A DNA stretch of 64,000 nt from Voacanga thouarsii (lineage: Eukaryota > Streptophyta > Magnoliopsida > Gentianales > Apocynaceae), in assembly GCA_026120185.1 (NCBI GenBank), contig JANUWF010001636.1:4289872-4353871 (forward strand). Direction: 5' to 3'. Under the pieces are notes generated by a model that worked only from the letters and a program-made list of their open reading frames with translations, ran no database searches and had not been told where the DNA came from. A program made the translations under genes and the position numbers. Shown here in pieces: positions 10,741 through 22,986 of the stretch (positions are counted from its first letter, which is position 1; every line of letters starts with the position of its first letter).

Positions 10741-13700
10741 ATGGGCTGCATTTGCTCAAAAGAATCCCCCGGTAGTGATTCTGGTGGTGAAAATGATAAG
10801 GAGAAACAAAATCAGCTTATCAATTCTTCGGTACCTGTGATTGCTCCCTCAACTAGAGAGGTTTTACTGGGAGTAGTTGATACCAACAATGAAGGATCTG
10901 TTAATCCAAAATCCAAGGGAGCATTGCAAGTCAATGGTTCTGTCAGGGGAGGAAATGATTCTACTAGTTCTGTCCTGTCTAGGAATGCTTCAGTCAGGGC
11001 TGGAAATGCTGAGGGTAGTGGGAAAACAAGAATTGTGGAGAGGCCAAAGGATAACCATTATAAGCGGAGTACGACAGATATGGGACCAAATGGAGCAAAA
11101 CAAACAATGTCAAGGATTGTGAGCATGCCACATGGCGCCAAGGGTGAACAGGCTGCTGCAGGATGGCCATCATGGCTATCTTCGGTTGCCGGAGAAGCCA
11201 TTCAAGGGTGGGTTCCTCGAAGTGCAGAATCATTTGAAAGGTTAAACAAAGTCAGTCGTATATCTCCTTCACATTCTTTTCATTTCTTAAGATTATGGCT
11301 ACTTTGTCATCAGTATTTCAAATCTTCTTGGCATTTCAGATACCTAGACCTTTTTGATTTGGTTCTGTGCTGTGAAATTTAAAACTAAAGTGGACACACC
11401 TAACTTCCATCGCTGAAGCTATGCTATGCTTTTTCTTTGAAGTTAAATAATTTTTTTTTTCCTTTTATATGTTTTTATCCAAATACTATCTGCTTCAGTG
11501 AAAATGAAAAGATGCAGTATGTGAGCCACTTTATCACAGCTAAATAGGTACCATAAAAACTCCAATTCTCAAAAAAATTTTTGCTTCTTTTTGTCCTTTG
11601 GATGTGGGTATATTTTGTCTGTGGCATTAAAGTAGTATAATCTTGGCTTTCTGATACATGCTTTCACTTCCTTTTCATCCTCTAGATGTGAATATATTGG
11701 CAGTGGTTTTCAAATACTTAGGTCTTAGTTTTCTGATATGTTCATAGTGGTAGCTTGCATACAGTACTCATATGAGTCTGGATGGTTTGAGAACCATGCA
11801 GAATTTTGATCTCCTTTTCCCTATAGATGAAATTTTAGAACTTGCTCACAAATTATTCATCCTTACTCTCAATTTTTTGTATTGGATCCAGCATACATAT
11901 ATGACTAAGCTTTTAAAACTTTCTACTTCCTTTATAACATTTAGATTCTATCTTCTTCATCAGATTGGCCAAGGAACATATAGTAGTGTTTACAAGGCTC
12001 GTGACCTAACAACCAATAAAATTGTTGCAATGAAGAAAGTAAGGTTTGTTAACATGGACCCTGAGAGCGTTCGGTTCATGGCAAGGGAAATTTCTGTATT
12101 GCGGAAACTTGATCATCCAAATGTTATGAAGCTCGAAGCTCTGGTCACATCCAGGATCTCTGGCAGCTTATATCTTGTATTTGAATATATGGAACATGAT
12201 CTAGCTGGACTAGCAGCTTCACCTGGAGTTACTTTCACTGAAACACAGGTATATATTTTTTAATCCTGCTCAGCTATTTTTTCGGACAACATCCTCTTCG
12301 ATCAGATTTTTTTAACCCTCAACTAAAGGCACCATGCCAATTATGTTTCAAGCACTTTCTGGGCATATCGATATCTGGCATAACATTAATTTGATAGCTC
12401 ATTGGCGTCCAATTTCCTCTGCAATTCAGCAAAAGGAAAAATAGGCAGAATGCATCAGATGAAGAAGTGAATCATATGTGCAGACACGTTCCAACTCACT
12501 ACCATTTTCTAGTTCCCTCTGCCATATCTTTCTTACCCTCTCTTGGCCTCTGGATGCAGGTCAAATGCTACATGCAACAAATGCTTCGAGGACTAGAACA
12601 CTGCCATAGTCAAGGGATACTTCATCGAGACATTAAGGGTTCAAATCTTTTAGTAGACAATAATGGAGTTCTAAAGATTGGAGACTTTGGTCTGGCTACA
12701 TTTTTTCAGCCCAACCAAAAGGAGCCATTAACTAGTCGTGTTGTCACTCTTTGGTATAGAGCTCCCGAGCTTCTGCTGGGTGCAACAGAATATGGAGTCG
12801 CAATAGATATGTGGAGTGTTGGCTGCATACTAGCAGAACTATTTGCTGGAAAACCAATTATGCCTGGAAGAACTGAGGTATCTTCTTTGAGGAGTTTTGA
12901 GCATCTAAATCCACTATTCTTCATATACCATTTTCTTCATCTACAATGGCTTGACAAAATTTCAGCTATTAGCATCTTGAAGAGCACCTTTTTGTGAGGA
13001 AAATTAAAGCATGCTTTAGGCCATTTGTTTATTGTTGAGTTACTAAGCTCTCCAATTTTGGACTGACATGGCCTAATGGATATTCTAGGACATCACATTC
13101 TTTAATAATGTCAAGCAGCGCATTCTTTATTATGTTGCTTTTGTTACTGAGTTAATAAAAACAAATGGTAGGTGGAGCAAATACACAAAATTTTTAAGCT
13201 ATGTGGATCACCATCTGAGGAATATTGGAGTAAATCAAAATTGCCACATGCTACAAGTTTTAAACCACAGCAGTCATACAGGCGGCGTGTCCCTGATACG
13301 TTCAAGGACTTTCCGGCCTCAGCTTTGGCTCTTGTAGATACACTCCTTTCTTTCGAACCAGAGAAGCGTGGTATTGCAACTTCTGCACTAAAAAGTCAGG
13401 TAACCAATAATAATTTTGCTTTAAAAATCTAAACAAGATTTCCTTTTATCTTATCCCTTTGAAGCGTAGAAATGGAAAAGTTTTCCTTCCTGAGTGGAGA
13501 CAAATGACCTATAATAATTTTGCTCTAAATATCCAAACAAGATTTCCTTTTATCTTATCCATTTGAAGCTTAGAAATGGAAAAAGTTTTCCTTCCTGAGG
13601 GGAGACAAACAATGTATGTTAGTTTTAGTTGAATACAATAGGTCTTTTTCTCCTCCATGGAAAAAGTTCACTTTTCCTCTGCCAAACCGGTGAAAAATAT

Positions 13701-16284
13701 TTCTAGGTGTTGCTGATCTGCAAAAATATATAGTAGGCATATTAGAAACTGGAATCTTCAAGAACTATTTAGTTATTTATTGACACCAAAACAACATACG
13801 TCGCTTAGAAGCATTTCCTGCAAGGAAGATACCAATATTGAAGTGGTTGTTTCAATTAGGTTTATAGTAAAATAGGCAAACTTGCCAACATTCTTTTCGG
13901 GCACAAAACCAAGATATGTTCATCAGAAACTGCTTTATAAGCTTCAGGTTTTCATAGCAGTATGCTTGTAAAATATTATCACAGTGAAAGGATAATGAAT
14001 TGTCTTCCCTTTCTTTCTAAATAATATTTTATTATTCAATTGTGCATTTTTTCTTTCAGTTCTTCACAACAAAGCCTCTTCCTTGTGATCCATCTAGTTT
14101 ACCAAAATATCCTCCAAGCAAGGAACTGGATGCAAAACTTCGAGAAGAGGAAGCCCGAAGGTATGCTGTTTGAAGCCTTTACAGGAACTTCTTGCATTGT
14201 TGCTCCTACCTCTTCTTGGTTTACTGACATCTGATTATAAATGAGGCACGTGTTAGTTGTTTCTGTATAAATATTGATAGTTCAGTCAAGTTTGGTCCAA
14301 TGCACGTTGGAGCCTCTAGTATGCCTTCTATTGCACACACAAACATTCAGGTTTTGATATACATCCTTCCAAAAGAAATGTCTCAACCATAGATACTTTT
14401 CAAAATTGTGCTGTCATAGGTTTGTCCCAAGCATTGTAAGGTTGTGGTTCAGTGACTTTGTCAATCATTGGCTGATGGTACACAGCACAACAAGGAAAAT
14501 TTTTTAACACATGCTTGCCTGCGCTACCAATATACAGATGTTTAGTGTAATGAACCTACAACAACTTCATTCCTGGAATAATTTTTCTTTAAATTGATTT
14601 TTCACTCGATTTCTTGGATTCAAGTCTTGGACCTTTAATATGATAGCCTCAAATAACATCTCAACTCATAACTCAAAGTGGTCATATCCTAATACATGGA
14701 AAAATAAGTGTAATGTGATGATGGAAATTGTAAAATCGTCCACAAGCTTCAGCAATTTTGGAGTTATTTATCATGCAAGATTATTTTAGCGGATTTTAAT
14801 AGTATGATTGTATGTTGTTTATTCCATGATGTACATAGTAAATCACATGAATGTAGAAATACCGGACAATAGTCCTTTTGCTTTGTTGCATATTATAGCA
14901 ATGCCTTTTTCATCTTTGCAGTATGATAAATTCAAATTGTAGTTGTTTGATTTTTTGATATACCAGAAGAGACAGATGGCTTTGTCACTCACCAACTAAC
15001 AAATTCTATTCTCAAGTAGTCAAGTTTGCTCTTGGCCATATTTATATGTCATTACCTATTCTTCTTAAATTAATTTGCCCTAAAGGGAGTCGTTTGTACA
15101 TTGAAGTATTATTTTCTTTTTATTGGTATTACATTTTTTTTTTCCTGTGTTCAGGCAAAGAGATGAAAGTGTGAAAGGAGATGGAGCTGAATCTACAAGG
15201 AAATCAAAGAACTCAAAGGGAGTGAATAAACCAGATTGCAAGGCTCAGGGACAGGTTTGCCTTTTTCTGTTCTAGATTGTGAAGTTAATCCATTCTTTAT
15301 TCTCCGATTTTAAGATTCCATAATCAGAACTTTACCTAACTTAGAAATCACAGGGACAACCAAAGTCAACCAGTGTAAAATATAATCCACAAGAGGATAG
15401 TGGAGTTGGATTTCCAATTGAACCACCTAGAGGAAATAAGAATGGATTCACTCACTCAAGCTCAATGATTCACCCAAATGCGGGGTGGAGTAAGAAGGTG
15501 AAGGAAGATGCAGATCATATAATACCAGGGAGGACATATAGCTCTTCACAGCAAGGCAGAGAACTGAGAAGACAGACTTCCCAGAGTTCTCATGCAATAG
15601 TAGACAGCATTCATGTTTCAAACAATGAGATATTATCAACCAAGGAATCTATGGTAAACTATATTTCCTTTTGGATTTCAGTTCCTCATAAATGGAAAAT
15701 AGTGCAAAAAAACTAGCAGATTGTCCAACACCCTTGCTTTAAAATCTTAAACTTTCTCCTCCGTAACATTTGTGTCAGAATTAAGCCATTGTTTTTCTCA
15801 CCCAAGGAATGCCGATATATGTCACGGTGCATTTTATTGTTCTCTTTAAAGCAATTTAATCTTTCACCCAATGCAGCAATTTATCTTACTTGCTAGAAAC
15901 ATATATTGGCAAGTTTAGACGGGAGGAGAGTAAAACTAACTTTAACAAGAATTTGGCTTTCACAAGAAATTGAGAATGTGTATTTTGTATATGTGACTTG
16001 AATACTATGGCCTAGGTTAAGCATAATACTTCACAATTCTCCTTCCCCTTCATCTTCCCCATTTCATTGTTTTTGCTTCCTATGGGGGTATATAGGTCCG
16101 TAAGATGTTTTCTACTTCCCTCTGATTTCAGGGCTATGTTCCCAAGAGAAACAGGATCATTTGTTCTGGCCCTTTGATGCCTCCTGGAGGAAACATGGAC
16201 GATATGCTAAAAGAGCATGAGAGACAAATTCAAGAGGCAGTACGCAAAGCACGTCTTGACAAGAATCGATCCAGATTGAACTGA
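10741..16284 (+). CDS. CDK-like Ser/Thr protein kinase, myristoylated type (At1g54610/IBS1-like)
   Basis: Cyclin-dependent-kinase-like protein kinase of the plant group with an N-myristoylation motif. Eight coding exons: 10741-11250, 11964-12248, 12560-12877, 13172-13399, 14060-14160, 15155-15254, 15354-15653 and 16132-16284. All have GT..AG borders and join to 664 residues without a break. The start MGCICSK is a myristoylation/palmitoylation signal, implying membrane attachment. Residues 20-165 are Ser/Asn-rich. The kinase domain starts near 164: glycine loop IGQGTYSSV (171-179), ATP lysine K194, the PSTAIRE-like helix region ESVRFMAREI, catalytic HRDIKGSN (D289), DFG D307, then RVVTLWYRAPELLLGA and DMWSVGCILAEL. 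The C-terminal 230 residues are basic and low-complexity, ending in a helix-rich tail. The family is linked in Arabidopsis to defence priming (IBS1); that role is not shown here. Confidence 0.95.
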
Positions 16285-17455
16285 TACGACAATGAGCAGT
16301 GAAAATGATAGTAGTGAAGGAACATCTGGTATCAAGAGCTCTATAGCCTTATCATGAAAGTAAATTCATGGAGTGTTGATATTCTCACTGGCAAAGTATA
16401 AGTCATATTGTGAAAAGGGGTCAGAAGGGACACAAATGATCAAGCTCAAGAGAAGAGGCTCTTCCCATTTATGTTCGCAGAGAATCTGCTAAAATCGATA
16501 TAGTATACGGGGAAATATGGGGAAATAAGGAGTAACTCTTCGTAAGTTAGTTGGACATAAAAATTTGTGGACAAGGGATTGTACAGTTGGAGGAAGCGGT
16601 TCACTTCTAGTTGTAAAGCATGCTTCTGCATACTATGTAAATGTAACTTTTGTCCTGAATGACTAGCACCCTAGAATACGCTGACATGATTTTAGAGATG
16701 CCTTTCTTCAGAAGATGGATCAACAAAGTTTTGGGAGATGTTCTATTAACCAAAAAGAGCCTGGTCAAGAACAGTTTCTGACCTCTAAATGCTTTAAAAT
16801 TTAAACTTCCGGGTGTATTTTCTGAGCCCCGAACCCGTGCAGGGTGCATGCAAGTCTCCTTTCTCGATCTTCTGACCTAGTTCGATGGAGGTATAAGTTA
16901 GGCACCTTGATTTACATTTAACAAATCGTGCACCACTTTAGGTGTGACTGATGCCTTACAAAACAGAACAACCTTCAATTATACATTCTTTCCCGTCATC
17001 AAAACCAGTGGATGAAGAAATCCTATGTTGCAGCCTGCAATTGTTCAGTCTCTGGCATTATCAACCTGTGGATTAATGAACTCTCCATGCCATAAGGCCA
17101 TTTACTGTAACAATCTATTTAACAAGCTGAAACACTCATCACCAAGAATCCGCAAACTTAACTGCTAGATTTAAACATGCAAACTTCTCTTAAGATACAT
17201 GTGCCTTAAGATAAGATGCACATGGATTAAGAAAAGTTTCCACCTGAAGGATAAAAGCACACCTCAAACTAGGCGTTGAACAGTGTATCCTCCTCTTAAG
17301 AAAAGTGTTTTAATTACACAAATGCATAAATAGCAAGTTTCAGAATAAAGAAGAGAAGGAATACTACCAAATTAAACCTATCCCAACATCCTGTACATTT
17401 GTCGTCATAAAGCACTTAATAGCACGACTTCTTAATGTAGTTTTCCTGGGAAGAA
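16285..17455. other. Convergent 3' intergenic region
   Basis: Holds the 3' ends of the plus-strand kinase gene and the minus-strand YqgE-like gene. The short ORFs seen here have no recognisable family and no conserved pattern. No RNA gene or transposon was identified. Confidence 0.6.
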
Positions 17456-19974
17456 CTAAATATCTTGCTTCGGCTTGCGGCTCAGTTCTGAGTAGTGACC
17501 ACCCATTAATTGTAAAATCTCTTCCCATAGACCTTCTGGTGAAGAATTCCCATATATCAAATTTGCACTACAAGCAGCAACATACCAATAATCAGATTCA
17601 ATCTCTTCCCTCAACTGGTCGAGTTGCCACCCTGCATATCCAACAAAGAATCTGAAATCATGAGGCTTAAGCACACCCTTCTTCACCAGTGCTGAAGCAT
17701 CATCCAAACTGTTTCGAGCACCAAAACAAACACTGGGAATCACCTCTTCAAAACCATGAAGAGAACTTTCTCCTGCTCTCATCAAAAACATGCTCGCTTC
17801 AAGTGGCCCACCAAAATGCAAGGAACATTCAGCAAAAGTTGTTTGAAGATCAAGATTAGTAGGTTTCATATGCTTGATCCTCTTGTGCAAAGGGCGATTA
17901 ATAACGATCCCAAATGGCCCCTCTTGCGGGTGCCTTGTTCCAGATCTAAGAAGAAGAACCACAGTTCTTTCAAAGGTGCGAACTCCATCAAGCTTTTCTG
18001 TAGCAACAAGAAGACAGCCATTTTCAGGTGTGGAAATAGGATGTGCCCACTTAAGAGGAAAAGTTTTAGGTCCCAGAGCAGTCTGTTCTTGTTTGTGTGT
18101 GTCAGAAACTGCAATTTCAGCCTGGAATAAAAGCACAAATTAATTATCAAAATAGTAAAATCAATCTTGTACAGATGAGTACTAATGCAACTCTAGCATC
18201 TAAAAGAACTCTTTCACAAGATGATTTAAAAAAAGTACCAAACTTCATCTCTAGCATTTCCTAGAAAGCTTCAGGTAGTGATAGATCACAAAAGGAAGAG
18301 AAACATTACCTGCTCCTGAATGTAAAGAGATGCTCTGAACTCTCGCCAGTCTAATGGTTTGCGAAGGGATTTTTGCGAGCCAATATCTTTCGATTTGTTG
18401 CTATCAGAAGGATTGCTACCTTTCGGGTTATTTCCTTCAGAACTTGATTGATTACCATTTCCTGTACCAACATGAGCATCCACAGGAAATAAACATTACT
18501 GAATAGGCACTTGTTGGGGGTGACAAGAAAGTATGCACTAGAGTACGGGAGAATATCACACTTCAAATTGTTACTGAGTGACAAATTGACCTTGGAGGCA
18601 ATGAAAAGAATTTAAGCCAACTCATGATTATCAGCCTTGGAAGGAATTAAATATCAAGTACCATGGAGGAATGAAATGAATATTGCCCTTTAGTTTGTTC
18701 CACTTAGAGAGTTATAAGGAGTAAATTTCTGGCACAGTAGCACTTCTGGTTTCAAGAATTCTACATCTACCATTCCATTATCAACTTTTCAGGTAACAAA
18801 AGTATTTAGAGGGTTCATCACTTCAAATGGAGCTTAATCAATTTAAGAAAAGAGTGCAGCCCTTATTTCATTGATGTGCCCAGCTAAAGGGCGTAATAGA
18901 TCAAGTACCTTTTTCCTTTATATGCAACTCCTGAGAAATAGTTGATTGGTCAGACTTTGACTGTGCTCTATCAGCAGGCCTTACTTTACAACTGCTACAG
19001 GCAACTCTCTAAACTATCAGGCCATTCTGCAACCTGAATATCTGATATTTTCTAACCATCCTTTCCTGCCCCATTAGAAGCTCATTGACATTATACCAGT
19101 TTAACTTAGACATTGCCTTTTTAAATGCCATTTTTTTCTCTTATACTTGCCTTCTTTTCCTCAAGCCTTCAGCTGATATTTTCTGTCACCTCATCTTATA
19201 TCATGGCTCACTAGGCCTAAAAAAGCTCTCTCCTATTTTTTCAAGCGTGGGTAGCACACACCTCTTAAATGACACCTATCAAGGAAATTTTCTGTCTTTC
19301 CAGTTTAAGGGGAAAATGTTGACCTTTAGTGGTGATTATTACGACTCATTATTACCCAAGGAACTATAAGTGAAAACACAAATGCCAAAAACTCTAAAAA
19401 CACTAAAATCAATTAGCTTTAGCTTAAAGCTACTACACTCCAACACTAAAGCCTTCTGAAATTGAAATAGAAAGTAATAGTTAACTCGGCTTCTGAACAA
19501 ACAATGCTTTCAGCAAAGCTTTTCAACCGCAAGCCCAAAACCATACAATTGTTATACTTTCTGCACTTACTCCAGAAAAATATCCACAATTTTCCCATCA
19601 ATCCTCAAGGACAGCAAAATTTCGACAATTAAAAAGCAAATAAAAAAGACTCATCCATTAAGAAAGGAAAACAGAATAAAAGGAAAAAAAAAGCAATCTT
19701 TACCTGAAGAAGAAGAAGGGGTGGAAGAATTGGAATTGTCAGAATTATTATTGTTGTTGTTCTGCTTTCCAATAGCTCCGACCACGAAGGACTGATGCCT
19801 ATAACACTTCCTCTTGGAAACACCGATCTCCAGAATCCCCCAATTCCCCGAAGAAGTACCCATCATCATGCTCCTTAAGCTCCATGCCGAAATGGGTTTC
19901 TCCGGAATCGAACTTTTCAGCAGAAAAGGGCCCATATTGCTTGTATTCTTGACATGAACAGACCACAGATCCAT
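17456..19974 (-). CDS. YqgE/AlgH-like protein (DUF179, UPF0301), probably plastid-targeted
   Basis: Nuclear gene for a protein of the bacterial YqgE/AlgH family. Three exons on the minus strand (19704-19974, 18310-18461, 17456-18121) join in frame to 362 residues. The DUF179 domain fills roughly residues 165-345: PENGCLLVATEKLDG, the conserved GPFGIVINRP, LHFGGPLE, then VGYAGWQLDQLREEI and a final YWYVAAC block. Residues 1-140 are not part of the bacterial domain; they include an Asn/Ser run and the acidic-basic segment of exon 2, as expected of a targeting plus linker region. An in-frame ATG at 20134-20136 would add 54 basic residues, so the start is uncertain; I chose the ATG opening MDLWSVHVKN. 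Intron 1 is about 1.24 kb. Molecular function of the family is unknown. Confidence 0.92.
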
Positions 19975-20564
19975 AATTCGAGGACGAGAACAAAATCCCT
20001 TCTTCCCTCTTCCTTTCTCGCTACTTCTTCCAATAAATTGAACTGCTTTTCCTCTCTTTCTTGAAGTTGATTTTCGAAGGACGTTGCGGACGATGATGAT
20101 CAGACGAGAATGAGAGCAAAGTTGAGAAAAAGACACAGAAGAGAGAGAATATGCTTCTTATTCAACCGAATTGATGAGTGTGCGTCCGAGAGAGAGTTTA
20201 CTGGTGTTGAGGAGATGAGAGTGCAAGTTAGCGTAATTTCGTCTTGTTAGACTAATCTGCGCTGCTGGATGGTCCAAGATTCCAAGGCGTACAGGAAACT
20301 GGATCGACCATACTATGTAATCACTAATCCTCTAGGCCTTAAATTAGAACCCCTGAACTTTTGTCATAGTAATAATGTGCCCCTCCAGCTTCTTTTGTAT
20401 CAATAGGTTAACTTCAATTATTCCCTTAAAAATAACTTTTTTTTTTTTTGTAATTCAGTCCCTTCTGTAATTTTCAATGATAATGATCTCAAACAATGTT
20501 TCGAAAATTTCAATTACACCCTTTTGTCTCTTTTTGAATGGTTGGATAAAAAATCAAACATTTA
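19975..20564. other. Upstream region of the YqgE-like gene
   Basis: Contains the probable leader and promoter of the minus-strand gene, with GA-rich DNA near 20137-20220. A stretch near 20335-20520 (accccTGAACTTTTGTCAT.. and onward) resembles decayed plant transposon ends, but no element could be bounded. No other gene was seen. Confidence 0.45.
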
Positions 20565-21021
20565 GGGTGAGTTTAGTTCGCGAAGGAAAGGGGAGGGGGA
20601 GTGAAACATTTTACTTCCATCAGGGGAAGTAAATATAATTACTTTTATCCTGTTTGGTTAGGGTGAAAGGGAAGTAAATATGCTTTACCTCTCATTATTT
20701 GATTGTAAGGTATATATGGAGGAAATAATTATTGAATTACTATTATACCTCTAGAGCTAATTCATAAAAAATTACAAAGTATGATAGAATTGTAATAAAA
20801 TAAATATCCTAGGACAAGAGGGTCTTTAAACCCTTATTTACTTCCCAAACCCTCTAAAATGGAGAGGAAGAAAAATCTGAGGTGAAAGGGATACAATTCC
20901 CTTCCACATATACTTCCCCCCCTCCAATCACTCCGACCAAATTAAGTAAATCACACATTTACTTCTTATTTTATTTCCCCTCATTTTTTCCTTCCCACTT
21001 TCACTCCAACCAAACTCACCC
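20565..21021. mobile_element. Tourist-like MITE (PIF/Harbinger type)
   Basis: A 457-bp element with inverted ends: GGGTGAGTTTAGTT at the left and AACCAAACTCACCC at the right. It is flanked on both sides by TTA (20562-20564 and 21022-21024), the 3-bp target duplication of PIF/Harbinger elements. It has no coding capacity. Inner sequence also shows long-range complementarity (AAGGAAAGGGGAGGGG against TTTCCTTCCCACTTTC). Confidence 0.82.
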
Positions 21022-21822
21022 TTAATTGGGTTTATTTGCAATTTTGAAAAATTCACAGAAATGGAGATAATATTTTTTTCCCGCTTCACCTTCTCCTTTA
21101 CTATAGTAAATAAATGGCTACAGAAAGTAGATGGAGAAAGGGAGAGGTAAAAAAAAAAAAAGTAAAGTAAATAAATTAATAAGTAGTAAAGTTGAGAGGT
21201 AAAGTCCTTAGAGTTTGACACCTTAGCCTCATTAGGTTAATTGACCAATGTTTGTGTGACGCATCAGTTGTGGGGTTTGGTTTGTAGTTATGGTAAACTG
21301 TTTGGACCAGATAAATATTTTGCTTTTGTTCTTCAGGTTTCCTCTTAGGTAAGATGACTAGGTATGGATTTAGGGTTAAGTTCTATTGGTTTGAATAATA
21401 GATTTTATTATGGATGTTTATACTTTGGGTATGTTTTTTAGGTTAGTAATAGAAGATTGTTTATAAGGTAGAACCAATAGTATTTATAAGCAATTGTGGA
21501 TTGCTGTAGTTCTTGGGAATTCATTAAGGCAGACTGTTCAGATTCACAATAAACATTTAAATATTTTGGAGTTCAAAACATGACATCCGAGAAGGAAGTG
21601 ATATTATCCAGCGGTGGCGACTGACGATAGTCCATCTTCCACATGCAATGTGTTGTGTTGGTCTTTGCACGCAGTTATGGCAAACTTCTACATTTGGAGA
21701 TCTCGAACTTCTATGAAAGATGGACCATCTTTCAGCCGCTTGCACTAACCTAAAAGCTTAGACTCTACACTATCTCCATTGTTGAATCCGAAGGTTTGAT
21801 TAGCCTTTCTATCTCTCATAGT

Positions 21823-22113
21823 TCAACCGCAGAAGATAAAGAAGAAGCAGAGCATGGAAACAAGCGCTACAGACTCAAAAGCAATGATTAATGACCAGTA
21901 CACCGAATCAATAATCGGGAAATCTAGGTCCGGTAGCCATATCCAAGGGGACCACCGCCGAGGTGCTAAAGTCGAAAAGTTGAAAATCGATAACAAATTG
22001 CTGCTCTGCATACCCCAGCTATGCGTGAAAAACAAGCCAAATAGCCTCGGCCACCTCATGAACGAGGTCAGAAAAGAAAAGCTCGCATCCAACCACAGAA
22101 AAGTCGCCGTCAT
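21823..22113 (-). CDS. Hypothetical small hydrophobic protein (uncertain ORF)
   Basis: Minus-strand ORF of 96 codons from the ATG at 22111-22113 (139 if the upstream in-frame ATG at 22242 is used). The predicted protein is rich in Trp, Phe and Leu. A likely membrane segment near its end (SLIIAFESVALVSMLCFFF) stops at FCG. A pyrimidine-rich stretch just upstream (CTTCTCTTTTTCTCTCTC) could be a 5' leader, which favours this strand over the overlapping plus-strand ORF. I recognise no family. It may be a small single-exon membrane-protein gene, or chance. Confidence 0.3.
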   Translation of the reverse strand: MTATFLWLDASFSFLTSFMRWPRLFGLFFTHSWGMQSSNLLSIFNFSTLAPRRWSPWIWLPDLDFPIIDSVYWSLIIAFESVALVSMLCFFFIFCG

Positions 22114-22436
22114 CGAGCCTATCCTTCCAAGAGGAATTTGCCAAAGATCCTCTACAATGTTGTAGAAGAGTGTAGGCAGAGAGAGAAAAAGAGAAGATTT
22201 TGAAAATATTAGGGGTGATACGGCGAATAGGGTGTAGTACACTGAGACTGCACAGGCGAATAGAAACTAGAGGCTTATTAAGGTACTGTTCGGAGAAAAG
22301 GTTAACTTGATTAGAAGTTCTCTTAGGTTTCTTCCTCCCGCACCCGTCGCCGCCCGACCTGCGTTAGAGGGGAAGAAGATTAACAAAGTGGGAAAAGACA
22401 GAGGTAGGGGGCATCTTATTCCCTTCCTTCTTCCCA

Positions 22437-22986
22437 ATGGAGGATGCCTATGCTAGATTGGTCGTAGAGGTACTCTCACATTTGCTTTATAATTCAATAT
22501 GCATTGCAATCAAAGCTTTTCAATTGGGTTGCAATTTTTTTTTTTCTTTTTGAGTTTTGGGATTGGTTTGTCATGTTAATGTTGTGGTATATTGAATTTG
22601 GAAGTGGTATTTTTAGGATTAACATTAGCAAAATTAGTGTATGAGAGTCTGAAATGTGGAATTGTTTCTGGCAATCAAGAGTAATTCTATAGTGGGAACT
22701 ATGATTATAAGTTGAGCAATCTCTAGTTGTTTGCCAGGTTCTAGAGTTTTTTGGGGTGGACCCAACTAAAGACCTTTCTGAATTTCAGGTACTTACAGTG
22801 GTTTACTTCGGCAACTTAAAGATCATTCTTTTAAGTTAAATTTTTGTGCGATGAATGCGTTATGTTACCATTTTCAAAATTGGTGGTATGCATAGATTTT
22901 GTAGTATTTCTTTACTGGCTCATTGATGGTCGTTAACTTTTGTTGTTTTTAGGTGGTGGAACATGCTAGATTGTATGGTAGAAACG
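22437..22986 (+). pseudogene. 5' fragment of an ECA3-type P2A Ca2+-ATPase gene (exons 1-3 only)
   Basis: Three short exons with proper splice sites encode the N-terminus of endomembrane Ca2+-ATPase 3. Exon 22437-22469 gives MEDAYARLVVE; 22738-22788 gives VLEFFGVDPTKDLSEFQ; 22953-22986 gives VVEHARLYGRN plus one base. This is the cytosolic N-terminus preceding the first membrane helices of the pump, which loads Ca2+ (and Mn2+) into secretory compartments. The following exon, which should encode LPEEK-like and FWKL-like sequence, is not found downstream, where unrelated gene debris follows. I therefore call it a truncated copy. A very long intron reaching beyond the window is possible but unlikely. 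Confidence 0.75.

Noticed and set aside
21854..22165. Plus-strand ORF of 103 codons
   Set aside because: It mirrors the hydrophobic minus-strand ORF. It has no recognisable domain, and the leader-like pyrimidine tract favours the other strand.
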